From: Sphingomonas sp. PL-96
Lineage (GTDB): Bacteria; Pseudomonadota; Alphaproteobacteria; Sphingomonadales; Sphingomonadaceae
Reading direction: 5' to 3'
Assembly (NCBI RefSeq): GCF_020707215.1
Contig: NZ_JAJFET010000008.1
Coordinates: 104,370 to 168,369 of the forward strand
DNA length: 64,000 nucleotides
The translations under genes were made by a program, and so were the position numbers. Positions 51,477 to 60,098 of this stretch are shown here, in pieces. The notes under the pieces were generated by a model that worked only from the letters and a program-made list of their open reading frames with translations, had not been told where the DNA came from and made no database searches. How positions within the stretch are numbered: the first letter of the stretch is position 1; each line of letters starts with the position of its first letter.

Positions 51477-52982
51477 TTGACCGTTCCGGGTCGTATCAGG
51501 GTCGTGGTCGTCGGGGGCGGAACGGCAGGCTGGATGACGGCCGCGGCGCTGGCGAGCCTGGTGCCTGCGGCGGCTCACGTCCACCTCGTCGAAGCGGACG
51601 ATATCGGTATCATCGGCGTCGGTGAGGCGACCTTGCCCCACCTCCGCGCCTTTATCACCCGGATCGGGATGGACGAGGCGGCGTTCATGGCTGCCACGCA
51701 CGCGACCTTCAAGCTCGGGATCGAGTTTCGCGACTTCGGGCGGATCGGCGACTCGTACATTCATCCGTTCGGCAGCTACGGGCAGCCGCTCGGCCAGGTC
51801 GGGTTCCACCACTATTGGCTGCGGCGGCACCACGCCGGCGCCGTTCCGCCGATCGAGGCCTTCTCCGCCGCGGTGACCGCAGCCCGCGCGTGTCGCTTCG
51901 CGCGGCCCGGGCCCGATCCCGCCGATCTGGCGTCGAGCTTCGGCTATGCCTATCAGTTCGACGCCACCCGCTTCGCCCCGTTCCTTCGCGCCCATGCCGA
52001 GGCGCGCGGCGCGATGCGGACCGAGGGACGGGTGACGGCGGTGGAGCGCGATCCGGCAAGTGGCGACGTCCGCGCGATCCTTCTCGCCGATGGTCAGCGG
52101 ATCGAGGGGGATCTGTTCATCGACTGCTCGGGATTTCGCGCGCTGCTGATCGGCGAGGCGATGGACGAGCGCTGGGAGGACTGGTCCCACTGGCTGCCAT
52201 GCGACCGGGCGGTGGCGGCGCCCTGCGCCGCGCCGCCGGGACCGATCGAGCCGTTCACGCGCGCGACGGCGATGCCGGCCGGGTGGCGATGGCGGATCCC
52301 GCTGCGCCATCGCGTCGGCAACGGCTATGTCTATTCCAGCGCCCATGTCTCGGACGCAGCGGCGGCCGACGCTTTGGTTGCCGCGCTGGAGGGGCCTTTG
52401 CTCGCCGATCCGCGGGTGCTTCGCTTTCGTGCCGGTCGGCGGCAGCGCAGTTGGGTCGGCAACGTCCTGGCGATCGGGCTGGCCTCCGGCTTCCTTGAGC
52501 CGCTTGAATCGACCAGCATCTATCTCACGCAGATGGCGATCACCCAGTTGATCGAGCATTTCCCCGGTGCGATCGTCGCCGACGCGGATCGGGACGGCTT
52601 CAACGCCCAGGTGGATGCGGAATACGACCGCATCCGCGACTTCCTGATCCTCCACTATCACGCCACGACGCGACGCGATTCGACCTTCTGGGATCATGTG
52701 CGGACGATGCCGATCCCGGACAGCCTGGCGGAAAAGATGGCGCTGTGGCGCAGCACCGCCCAAGTCTCGCGCTACACCCACGGCTTGTTCCTCGAGCCGA
52801 GCTGGATTGCCGTCTACCTTGGCCAGGGCATCGTTCCGGACGGGTGGGATCCCCGTGCCGATCTGCCCGACGCAGCGGCGCTCGATCGTGCGCTTGCCGC
52901 GTTGCAACGCGGCGTCGCGGCAGCGGCCGCCCGCCTTCCCGACCATGCGGCGTATCTTTCTCAGCAGGCGCTCGCCGCGTGA
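51477..52982 (+). CDS. Flavin-dependent tryptophan halogenase-like protein 1
   Basis: A 501-residue protein of the tryptophan halogenase family. The FAD loop is VVVGGGTAGWMTAAAL. The catalytic Lys is at position 79 (THATFKLGIEF), the same number as in PrnA. The family motif WxWxIP is present as GWRWRIPLRHR, and the Glu equivalent to PrnA Glu 346 lies in FLEPLESTSIY. All points suggest an active halogenase using reduced FAD from a separate reductase. The substrate is unknown; free tryptophan is not implied. The TTG start at 51477 follows GGGAGGGGG with 6 bases spacing. It is the first gene of an eight-gene operon with hemicellulases. Confidence 0.88.
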   Translation: MTVPGRIRVVVVGGGTAGWMTAAALASLVPAAAHVHLVEADDIGIIGVGEATLPHLRAFITRIGMDEAAFMAATHATFKLGIEFRDFGRIGDSYIHPFGSYGQPLGQVGFHHYWLRRHHAGAVPPIEAFSAAVTAARACRFARPGPDPADLASSFGYAYQFDATRFAPFLRAHAEARGAMRTEGRVTAVERDPASGDVRAILLADGQRIEGDLFIDCSGFRALLIGEAMDERWEDWSHWLPCDRAVAAPCAAPPGPIEPFTRATAMPAGWRWRIPLRHRVGNGYVYSSAHVSDAAAADALVAALEGPLLADPRVLRFRAGRRQRSWVGNVLAIGLASGFLEPLESTSIYLTQMAITQLIEHFPGAIVADADRDGFNAQVDAEYDRIRDFLILHYHATTRRDSTFWDHVRTMPIPDSLAEKMALWRSTAQVSRYTHGLFLEPSWIAVYLGQGIVPDGWDPRADLPDAAALDRALAALQRGVAAAAARLPDHAAYLSQQALAA

Positions 52983-54451
52983 CAGCGGCTGCAAACCGCC
53001 GCGCGGCGCCACGCGTGATTGCCATCGTCGGAGCCGGCCCGGTCGCGCTGGTGAGCGCGATCGCCTTCGCCCGCGCATTGCCGCACGCGGCCGTGGTCGT
53101 GATTGCAACCCAGGACGATCCGGCCGCGCTCGCGGATCGGCTGCCGGTCGCGTTCCCGCCAGCGCTCGCGTTCCTCGCCACGCTGGGACTCGACGAAGCG
53201 GCGCTGCTGGCCTGCGGTGCCAGCCATCGCATCGGCGAGCGGTTCGACTGGGGCGAGACGCACTTCACCCTTGGGGTCGGCGAACGGGCGCCGCCCGTCT
53301 ACGGCGCTGCGCTCCACCAGCTTTGGCTTGCCCAGGGCGCTGCCGGCCGCTTCGATGCGCTGCTCCCGGGCGCAACCCTCGCCGCGGCGGAGCGCTTCGT
53401 CCACCCGGACGACACTGCCCGGCATCCGCTCTTGTCGCAGATGGATTTCGCGCTGCGGCTCGATCCGGACCGCATGCGGTCGCTGCTGAGCGAGCGTGCC
53501 CATGCGATGCGGATCGGCATCGTTCAAAGCGCAACCGTCTCCGCCGTACGCTGCGACGCGGGCATCGACGCTCTCCTGCTGGAGGACGGCAGACGGATCA
53601 CGGCCGATCTGTTCGTCGATGCCAGCGGCACGACCGCCTGCCTGGTGCCCGATGCCGCGGTCCGGATCGACTGGTCGGCAGCGCTGCCGGTCGATCGTCT
53701 GCTGCTGGCGGATGGCTCCGGCGACCCTTCTCCCACTGACCGCTACACCGCCAATCCAACGGGGTGGTCCGCGACGTGGCCGCTTGCCCACCGGACCATC
53801 GATGCGCTCGGCTATGCGAGTGCCGCCACCAGCGATGCGAGCGCACTCCGCCAGTTCGGCAGACCGGCGGCAGCGGTGGAGCGGATCGCGCTGCGCCCGG
53901 GCCGTCTCGCAACGCCGATGGCAGGCAATCTGCTGGTGCTGGGCGATGCCGCCGCGGCGGTGGGGCCGCTCGGCTGTCTCGGCTTCACGCTGGCCTGCGC
54001 GCAGCTGGAGCTCGCCCTTAGCCTGATGCCGGGGCGCGGGGCCGAGCCGTCGCTGGCGGCCGAGTATAATCGCCGCGCGACGCAGCGCGCGGACCGGATG
54101 CGCGACTATGCCGCCAGCTTCTATCTCGCCGGCTGCCCCCAGCGCGGCGAGTTCTGGCACCCGCTGCGCGCATGCCCGGTGCCGGAGGGGCTTGCTGCAG
54201 CGCTCACCCAGTTCCGCCAGCGCGGCACGCTTCCACCGGTCGAGGAAGAAATGATGGCCCCGGGCCAATGGACGCAGGCGCTGCTTGGCCTGGGGGTGCG
54301 GCCGGCGCGGACCGATCCGATTGCGCTTTCGGTCCCGCCGGCAGCGGCTGCGGCGGCGATCGAGCGGCTTCGCGGCGCCGTTCGAACCCTGCCGGCAGCG
54401 TTGCCGCCCTACCCCGAGTATCTGAATGCAGCGAAGCGGGGCGCGCGATGA
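52979..54451 (+). CDS. Halogenase-like protein 2, catalytic residues lost
   Basis: A 490-residue relative of the halogenases. The FAD loop is changed to IAIVGAGPVALVSAIAFA. The catalytic Lys is Arg (ASHRIGERF, about residue 84). The WxWxIP motif reads GWSATWPLAHRT, and the LEST Glu segment has become VGPLGCLGFTLA. FAD binding may remain (LLVLGDAAAAVG), but chlorination through a lysine chloramine is not expected. It overlaps its neighbours by 4 bases on both sides (GTGA and ATGA), so it is made together with the two intact proteins and may act as a partner or have a different flavin reaction. Confidence 0.85.
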   Translation: MTAAANRRAAPRVIAIVGAGPVALVSAIAFARALPHAAVVVIATQDDPAALADRLPVAFPPALAFLATLGLDEAALLACGASHRIGERFDWGETHFTLGVGERAPPVYGAALHQLWLAQGAAGRFDALLPGATLAAAERFVHPDDTARHPLLSQMDFALRLDPDRMRSLLSERAHAMRIGIVQSATVSAVRCDAGIDALLLEDGRRITADLFVDASGTTACLVPDAAVRIDWSAALPVDRLLLADGSGDPSPTDRYTANPTGWSATWPLAHRTIDALGYASAATSDASALRQFGRPAAAVERIALRPGRLATPMAGNLLVLGDAAAAVGPLGCLGFTLACAQLELALSLMPGRGAEPSLAAEYNRRATQRADRMRDYAASFYLAGCPQRGEFWHPLRACPVPEGLAAALTQFRQRGTLPPVEEEMMAPGQWTQALLGLGVRPARTDPIALSVPPAAAAAAIERLRGAVRTLPAALPPYPEYLNAAKRGAR

Positions 54452-55923
54452 GCGGCGCACCGATCGGGCGCGTGGTGATCGTCGGCGGGGGCACGGCCGG
54501 CTGGATGGCGGCGGCCGCGGCTGCGCGGTTCCTGGACGACGGCCAGCGAACCATCACCCTGATCGAATCGGACGCGATCGGGACGGTGGGCGTCGGCGAA
54601 GCGACGATCCCGCCGATCCGCGGCTTCAACGCCCGGCTGGGCATCGACGAGGCGGCGTTCCTGCGCGCCACCGGCGGCACGGTGAAGCTGGGCATCGAGT
54701 TCGTCGGCTGGACCGACGGCACCGACCGCTATCTCCACCCCTTTGGCACTCCCGGCCGGGACATCGAGGGACTGAACTTCCACCAGCTGTGGCTGAAGCT
54801 GCGGGGTCGCGACGGCGTCGGGCCGCTCGAGGACTATTCGATGGCTGCCGTCGCGGCGCGGCACGGCCGCTTCGCACCGCCCTCGCCCGATCCCCGCTCG
54901 CCGCTGTCGGGCATGGAATATGCCTATCATTTCGACGCCAGCCTCTACGCGGCCTTTCTGCGCGATCGTGCCGAGGCGCAGGGCGTGCGCAGGGTCGAAG
55001 GCAGGATCACGCAGGTCGACCAGGATGTTCTCACCGGCCACGTCCGGGCGCTGCGGCTGGAAGGAGATCGGGTCGTCGAAGGCGACCTGTTCCTGGACTG
55101 CTCGGGTTTCCGCAGCCTGCTGCTCGGCGAGGCGATGGGTGTCGGCTACGAAGACTGGTCGCACTGGCTGCCATGCGACAGCGCGGTCGCCGTGCCGACC
55201 GAACGGGTCCGGCCGCTCCTGCCGTATACGCGGGCAAGTGCACGGACCGCGGGGTGGCAATGGCGGATCCCGCTCCAGCATCGCACCGGCAACGGCCACG
55301 TCTATGCCAGCCGCTTCCAGGATCACGACGAGGCGGAGCGCGTGCTGCTCGCCAACCTGGACGCACCGACCACCGCACCGACCCGCCGTCTTTCGTTCAC
55401 CGCCGGCCGGCGGGCTCGGATGTGGGAAGGCAATGTGGTCGCGCTCGGCCTCGCCAGCGGCTTTCTCGAACCCCTGGAATCCACCAGCATCCACCTGGTT
55501 CAGGCCGGCATTTCCAAGCTGTTCGCCCTCTTCCCCGACATGCGTTTCACGCCGGTCGAACGCGACGAATACAACCGGCTGATGCGCAGCCAGTATGAGG
55601 CGATCCGCGACTTCATCATCCTCCACTATCACGCGACGCAGCGTGCGGATTCGCCGTTCTGGCGGCACGTGCGCGCCATGCCCATTCCCGACACGCTGCA
55701 ACGCAAGATCGCGCTGTTCCGGGAGAAGGGGCGCATCTTCCGCTACGACGACGATCTTTTCGCCGTGCCCAGCTGGGTCGCCGTGATGCTCGGCCAGGGC
55801 ATCTTGCCCGAAGGCTATGATCCGGTCGTCGACGCGCTCGACGAAGCGAAGCTCCTCGACGCGCTTCGCCAGATGCGCGCCGGCTATGCCAGCGCCGCCC
55901 GACAGCTGGCGATGGTCGAATGA
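54448..55923 (+). CDS. Flavin-dependent tryptophan halogenase-like protein 3
   Basis: A 491-residue halogenase-family protein close to protein 1. It has VVIVGGGTAGWMAAAA, VGVGEATIPPIRGFNARLG, the catalytic Lys (Lys 80 in GGTVKLGIEFVGW), GWQWRIPLQHRTGNGHVYAS and FLEPLESTSIHL. All catalytic positions are kept. The start ATG overlaps the stop of protein 2. It is followed after 46 bases by the mannanase gene with its own ribosome site. No flavin reductase gene is present in the window, so the reduced FAD must come from elsewhere. Confidence 0.9.
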   Translation: MSGAPIGRVVIVGGGTAGWMAAAAAARFLDDGQRTITLIESDAIGTVGVGEATIPPIRGFNARLGIDEAAFLRATGGTVKLGIEFVGWTDGTDRYLHPFGTPGRDIEGLNFHQLWLKLRGRDGVGPLEDYSMAAVAARHGRFAPPSPDPRSPLSGMEYAYHFDASLYAAFLRDRAEAQGVRRVEGRITQVDQDVLTGHVRALRLEGDRVVEGDLFLDCSGFRSLLLGEAMGVGYEDWSHWLPCDSAVAVPTERVRPLLPYTRASARTAGWQWRIPLQHRTGNGHVYASRFQDHDEAERVLLANLDAPTTAPTRRLSFTAGRRARMWEGNVVALGLASGFLEPLESTSIHLVQAGISKLFALFPDMRFTPVERDEYNRLMRSQYEAIRDFIILHYHATQRADSPFWRHVRAMPIPDTLQRKIALFREKGRIFRYDDDLFAVPSWVAVMLGQGILPEGYDPVVDALDEAKLLDALRQMRAGYASAARQLAMVE

Positions 55924-55969
55924 ACACGCGTGGTTCCCCACGCCCACCCCTTTTGAGGAGTATCGCCCC

Positions 55970-57328
55970 TTGACCGACCACCGCTGTCCGATCGACCGGC
56001 GATCGATGATCGTCGCGGGCGCCGCGCTCGTCGGCGCATGCGCGGTAAACCCGAAGCTGCGCCCGGCGACCCGATCCGCGTCGGCGTTCGTCCGCGTCGA
56101 GGGAACGGGTTTCCGCCGTGGCGGCGAGTCCTATCGCTATGCCGGAGCGAACATCTGGTATGCGGCCTGGCTCGGCGCGAACACCGGATACGGCGATCGC
56201 GCCCGGCTGGGCCGAGAGCTCGACCGGCTCCAGGCGCTTGGGATTCGCAACCTTCGCATTCTCGGCTCGGCCGAGCTTTCGCCGCTCAAGAACTCCATCA
56301 CCCCTGGCTTTCGCGACCGCGACGCCAACTACAATCAGGATCTGCTCGCCGGGCTCGACTGGACGCTCGCGGAGATGGCCAAGCGGGACATGACGGCCGT
56401 CATCTACCTGACCAACTTCTGGGAATGGTCGGGCGGGATGATGACCTATCTCTACTGGGTCAACGGCGGTCGCTACATCAACATGAACGACCCGGCGCAT
56501 CCGTGGCCGGAGTTCGCAAACTTCAACGCGGCCTTCTACACCAACGGCCAGGCGCAGGCGATGTACCGCGACTATGTGCGTGCCGTCGTCGGCCGCACCA
56601 ACAGCGTCACCGGACGTCCCTATGCCGAGGATCCGACGATCATGGCGTGGCAGCTCGCCAATGAGCCGCGCCCCGGCGGCTCGGACGCGGTGGCCGTACC
56701 GAACCTGCCGCATTTCTTCCGCTGGATCGATCAGACCGCCCGCTACATCAAGACGCTTGCGCCCGATCAACTCGTCTGCACCGGCTCGGAGGGGTTGAAG
56801 GGCTCGATCGAGCGCGAGGCGGCGGTGCTCGACGCGCATCGGTCGCCGGCGATCGATTATCTCACCGCCCACATCTGGCCGAACAACTGGGGCTGGATGA
56901 ACGCGGCCGATCTCGCCGGATCCTATGATGCGGGTGCCGCCAAGGTCGCCGACTATCTCGACACGCACGTCCGCCTGGCAACCACGCTCGGCAAGCCGCT
57001 GGTGGTTGAGGAGTTCGGCTACCCCCGCGACGGCGCCGACGCCTATGATCCGGCGATTTCCACCCGCTTCAAGGATCGCTTCTACCATCAGATCTATGCC
57101 GCGGTCGAAGCCAGCGCGCGGTCGGGCGGACCGCTTGCCGGTTCCAACTTCTGGGCCTGGAACGGCGAGGCGCGGACGCCGCATCGCGACTACCGCTTCC
57201 AGCGCGGCGATCTCGGCTACATGGGCGATCCCCCGCACGAGCCGCAGGGCTGGTACGGGGTGTTCGACAGCGACGCGTCGACCCAGGCGGTGATCCGCGC
57301 ACACGCCGCTGCGCTGGCGCAGATCTGA
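55970..57328 (+). CDS. GH5 endo-beta-1,4-mannanase, exported
   Basis: A 452-residue enzyme of GH5 (mannanase branch). The N terminus holds a twin-arginine-like signal with a lipoprotein-type Cys (DRRSMIVAGAALVGAC). The barrel has RYAGANIWYAAWLGAN, the acid/base Glu in AWQLANEPRPGGS and the nucleophile Glu in VVEEFGYPRDG. It should cut mannan or glucomannan chains. The TTG at 55970 follows GAGGAG with a 9-base gap. The next gene starts on the last base of its stop (TGATG). Confidence 0.88.
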   Translation: MTDHRCPIDRRSMIVAGAALVGACAVNPKLRPATRSASAFVRVEGTGFRRGGESYRYAGANIWYAAWLGANTGYGDRARLGRELDRLQALGIRNLRILGSAELSPLKNSITPGFRDRDANYNQDLLAGLDWTLAEMAKRDMTAVIYLTNFWEWSGGMMTYLYWVNGGRYINMNDPAHPWPEFANFNAAFYTNGQAQAMYRDYVRAVVGRTNSVTGRPYAEDPTIMAWQLANEPRPGGSDAVAVPNLPHFFRWIDQTARYIKTLAPDQLVCTGSEGLKGSIEREAAVLDAHRSPAIDYLTAHIWPNNWGWMNAADLAGSYDAGAAKVADYLDTHVRLATTLGKPLVVEEFGYPRDGADAYDPAISTRFKDRFYHQIYAAVEASARSGGPLAGSNFWAWNGEARTPHRDYRFQRGDLGYMGDPPHEPQGWYGVFDSDASTQAVIRAHAAALAQI

Positions 57329-59334
57329 TGGCGATGCCGCACCCTTTCCGAGTCCTGCTCCCGCCGGTCGGCCCCGCCGCGGCGCTCCTGCTCGCCGCCA
57401 TGCCCCTTTCGCCGGCGGGGGCGCGCGAGCCGGCACCCCCGGCGGTCGCCTCGCCGGATGGCGGCATCGTCCTGACGCTGGGGACCAGTGCGCAGGGGCA
57501 GCCGACCTATCGGGTCGCACGCCGCGGCCGCACGATCCTCGCGCCGTCGGCGCTGGGACTCGAATTTGAACGCTACGCCAAGCTGTCGGACGGGCTGCGC
57601 ATCACCGCCGTCGACCGCAGCACCGGCACCGATCGCTACTCCCTGCCGGCGGGCAAGGTGTCGTCGGTCGCGGAGCGGTACAATCAGGTCGTCGTCCACT
57701 TCGCCGAGCCTGCCGGACAGCAACGGCGGCTGGACCTGGTGGTACGTGCCTATGACACCGGCGTGGCGATGCGATACGCTATTCCACAGCAGGCGCCCCT
57801 GCCCTCGCTGCGGCTCGTCAACGAGCTGACGCAGTTCGCCTTTCCCGAAGACTATGGCTGCACCGGCCTCAACCTCGGCAGCTTCGGGACCAGCCATGAG
57901 GGCGAGTATGATCCGGTGCAGGCCGGCATGATCCGGCCGCACAACCTCTACGAACTGCCGTTCGTCTGCCGCGCCGGTGATGGCGGCCCGAGCTTCGCGA
58001 TTGCCGAGGCCGCGGTCGAGAACTGGCCTGCGATGTACCTGACCGGCACCGAGACCGGCGCGCTGGGCGTGGCAGCCAAGCTCACGCGCCGGCCCGACGA
58101 CCCCGACATCGCGGTGAAGGCCGATGTCGGCAGCGGCCTCGTCTCGCCCTGGCGCGTGGTGATGATCGCCGACGAACCCGGCAAGCTGATCGAGAACACG
58201 CTGCTCACCAGCCTCAATCCCCCTTCTCAGGGGGACTTCTCATGGGTGCGGCCCGGCAAGACCGCCTGGGACTGGTGGTCGGGTCCGGTGCTTTCCAGCG
58301 TCCGTTCGCCCGGCACCAACGACGAGACCGAGAAAGCCTATATCGATTTCGCCGCCAGCCTGAAGCTGCCGTACATGATGGTGGACGACAACTGGTATGT
58401 GGCGAGCGGCAACGGCGCGTTCCTCAACCCGGGCGCCGACCCGACACGGCCGATTCCGGCGATCAACATCCCCGATCTCGTCGCCTATGGCCGCGAGCGG
58501 GGCGTCGGGTTGATCGTCTGGATCCATTGGCAGTTGCTCGACCGCGACATGGATCGCATCCTCGGCCAGATCGAGCGCTGGGGGATCAAGGGGATCAAGG
58601 TCGACTTCATGAACCGCGACGATCAGGAGATGATCGGCTTCTACCATCGTCTGGCGGAAGCGACCGCGCGGCATCACCTGCTGCTCGACCTGCATGGCGC
58701 GACCCACCCATGGGGAATGACGCGGACCTGGCCCAATTTCCTGACCCAGGAAGGCGTGCTGGGGGCCGAATACAACAAGTGGACACGCCGGATCACGGCG
58801 CGACACAACATCACCCTCGCCTATACGCGGATGCTGGCCGGGCCACTCGACTACACGCCGGGCGGCTATCGCAACCGCACGCCCGAAACCTTCCGCATCC
58901 AGGCCACCGCGCCCGAGGTGCAGACGACGCGTGGACAGGCGCTGGCGATGTACGTGGTGTACGAAAGCCCGCTGCAGTCGGTCGCGGACTCGCCCGATGC
59001 CTATCGCGATCAGCCGGGGCTCGACTTCTTGTCGGCGGTGCCGGCGAGTTGGGACGAAACGCGCTTCCTGGCCGGGACCCTCGGCGACTATGTCGCGGTG
59101 GCGCGGCGCAAGGGCCGCACCTGGTACGTCGGGGCGATGACCGACGCCGCACGGACGGTGACGCTGCCGCTTGCCTTCCTCGGCAAGGGACGGTTCGGAC
59201 TTCGCAGCTGGCAGGACGGCGCCGTCCCCACCGAACTGGCCGAGCAGCGCGGCACCGTCACTGCCGACAACGCGCTGACGCTCACCCTCGCCGCCTCGGG
59301 CGGCGCAGTTGCCATCCTGGAGCCTACTCGATGA
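57328..59334 (+). CDS. GH97 alpha-galactosidase-like glycosidase
   Basis: A 668-residue secreted protein with a signal peptide ending near PLSPAGA. The N-terminal beta-sandwich (residues 35-290), the central barrel and the C-terminal beta domain are as in GH97. The motif IKGIKVDFMNRDDQEMIGFY carries an Asp at the place of the nucleophile of the retaining (alpha-galactosidase) branch, and DLHGATHPWGMTRTWPNFLT fits the barrel. In a mannan operon it would remove alpha-galactose side groups of galactomannan. It overlaps both neighbouring genes. Confidence 0.88.
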   Translation: MAMPHPFRVLLPPVGPAAALLLAAMPLSPAGAREPAPPAVASPDGGIVLTLGTSAQGQPTYRVARRGRTILAPSALGLEFERYAKLSDGLRITAVDRSTGTDRYSLPAGKVSSVAERYNQVVVHFAEPAGQQRRLDLVVRAYDTGVAMRYAIPQQAPLPSLRLVNELTQFAFPEDYGCTGLNLGSFGTSHEGEYDPVQAGMIRPHNLYELPFVCRAGDGGPSFAIAEAAVENWPAMYLTGTETGALGVAAKLTRRPDDPDIAVKADVGSGLVSPWRVVMIADEPGKLIENTLLTSLNPPSQGDFSWVRPGKTAWDWWSGPVLSSVRSPGTNDETEKAYIDFAASLKLPYMMVDDNWYVASGNGAFLNPGADPTRPIPAINIPDLVAYGRERGVGLIVWIHWQLLDRDMDRILGQIERWGIKGIKVDFMNRDDQEMIGFYHRLAEATARHHLLLDLHGATHPWGMTRTWPNFLTQEGVLGAEYNKWTRRITARHNITLAYTRMLAGPLDYTPGGYRNRTPETFRIQATAPEVQTTRGQALAMYVVYESPLQSVADSPDAYRDQPGLDFLSAVPASWDETRFLAGTLGDYVAVARRKGRTWYVGAMTDAARTVTLPLAFLGKGRFGLRSWQDGAVPTELAEQRGTVTADNALTLTLAASGGAVAILEPTR

Positions 59335-60098
59335 CAAGGTCCCCTTTCATGCCGCTCCTCCTCGCCGCGGCGAGCGCCGGCATCGCCGCCGCGCCCGTGG
59401 CAGCACAGGTTCCGGCCGCTCCCATCAAGAGCACGGCCGAGGATGAGGCGGAACAGCGGCTCCACACCGACTGGGCGTGGCTCGGTCGCTATCGGGAGGC
59501 GAACGCCGCATTGGTGCCGAGCGCGGCACCGCGGATCGTCTTCATCGGCGACTCCATCACGCAAGGCTGGATCGACAAGCTTCCCGGGTTCTTCACCCCG
59601 GATCGCGTCAATCGCGGCATCGGCGGCCAGACGACCTCGCAGATGCTGCTGCGCTTTCGCCAGGACGTGATCGCATTGAAGCCCGCCGCGGTGCAGATCA
59701 TGGGCGGGACCAACGACATCGCCGGCAACACCGGACCGATGACCGCCGAAGACACGCAGGCGAACATCATGTCGATGGCGGAACTGGCGCGCGCCCACGG
59801 CATCCGCGTGATCCTCGCCTCGATCCCGCCCGCCGATCATTTCCCCTGGCGCCCGGGACTGGAAACCGCCGGGAAGATCGCGCGCCTGAATGCCTGGCTG
59901 CGACGCTATGCCGCGGAAACCGGCGCACTCTACGCCGATTATTGGGGGGCGCTGCACGAGGGCGACGCGTTGAAGCCGGCGCTGACCTATGACGGGGTGC
60001 ACCCCAATGACGCGGGCTATCGCGCGATGGGGCCGGTCGCCGAAGCGGTGATCCGGGCGGCGCTTGCAAAGCCGGCGCCAAAGGGGCTGGCGCGATGA
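59331..60098 (+). CDS. SGNH-type esterase, probable hemicellulose deacetylase
   Basis: A 255-residue secreted esterase with a signal peptide (LLLAAASAGIAAAPVAAQ). SGNH blocks: block I VFIGDSITQGW (nucleophile Ser), block II with Gly in GIGGQTTSQM, block III GGTNDIAGN and block V DGVHPNDAGYRAM (Asp and His). Enzymes of this kind remove acetyl groups from mannan or xylan. The 4-base overlaps on both sides show it is made together with the GH97 and carboxylesterase. Confidence 0.88.
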   Translation: MTRSPFMPLLLAAASAGIAAAPVAAQVPAAPIKSTAEDEAEQRLHTDWAWLGRYREANAALVPSAAPRIVFIGDSITQGWIDKLPGFFTPDRVNRGIGGQTTSQMLLRFRQDVIALKPAAVQIMGGTNDIAGNTGPMTAEDTQANIMSMAELARAHGIRVILASIPPADHFPWRPGLETAGKIARLNAWLRRYAAETGALYADYWGALHEGDALKPALTYDGVHPNDAGYRAMGPVAEAVIRAALAKPAPKGLAR

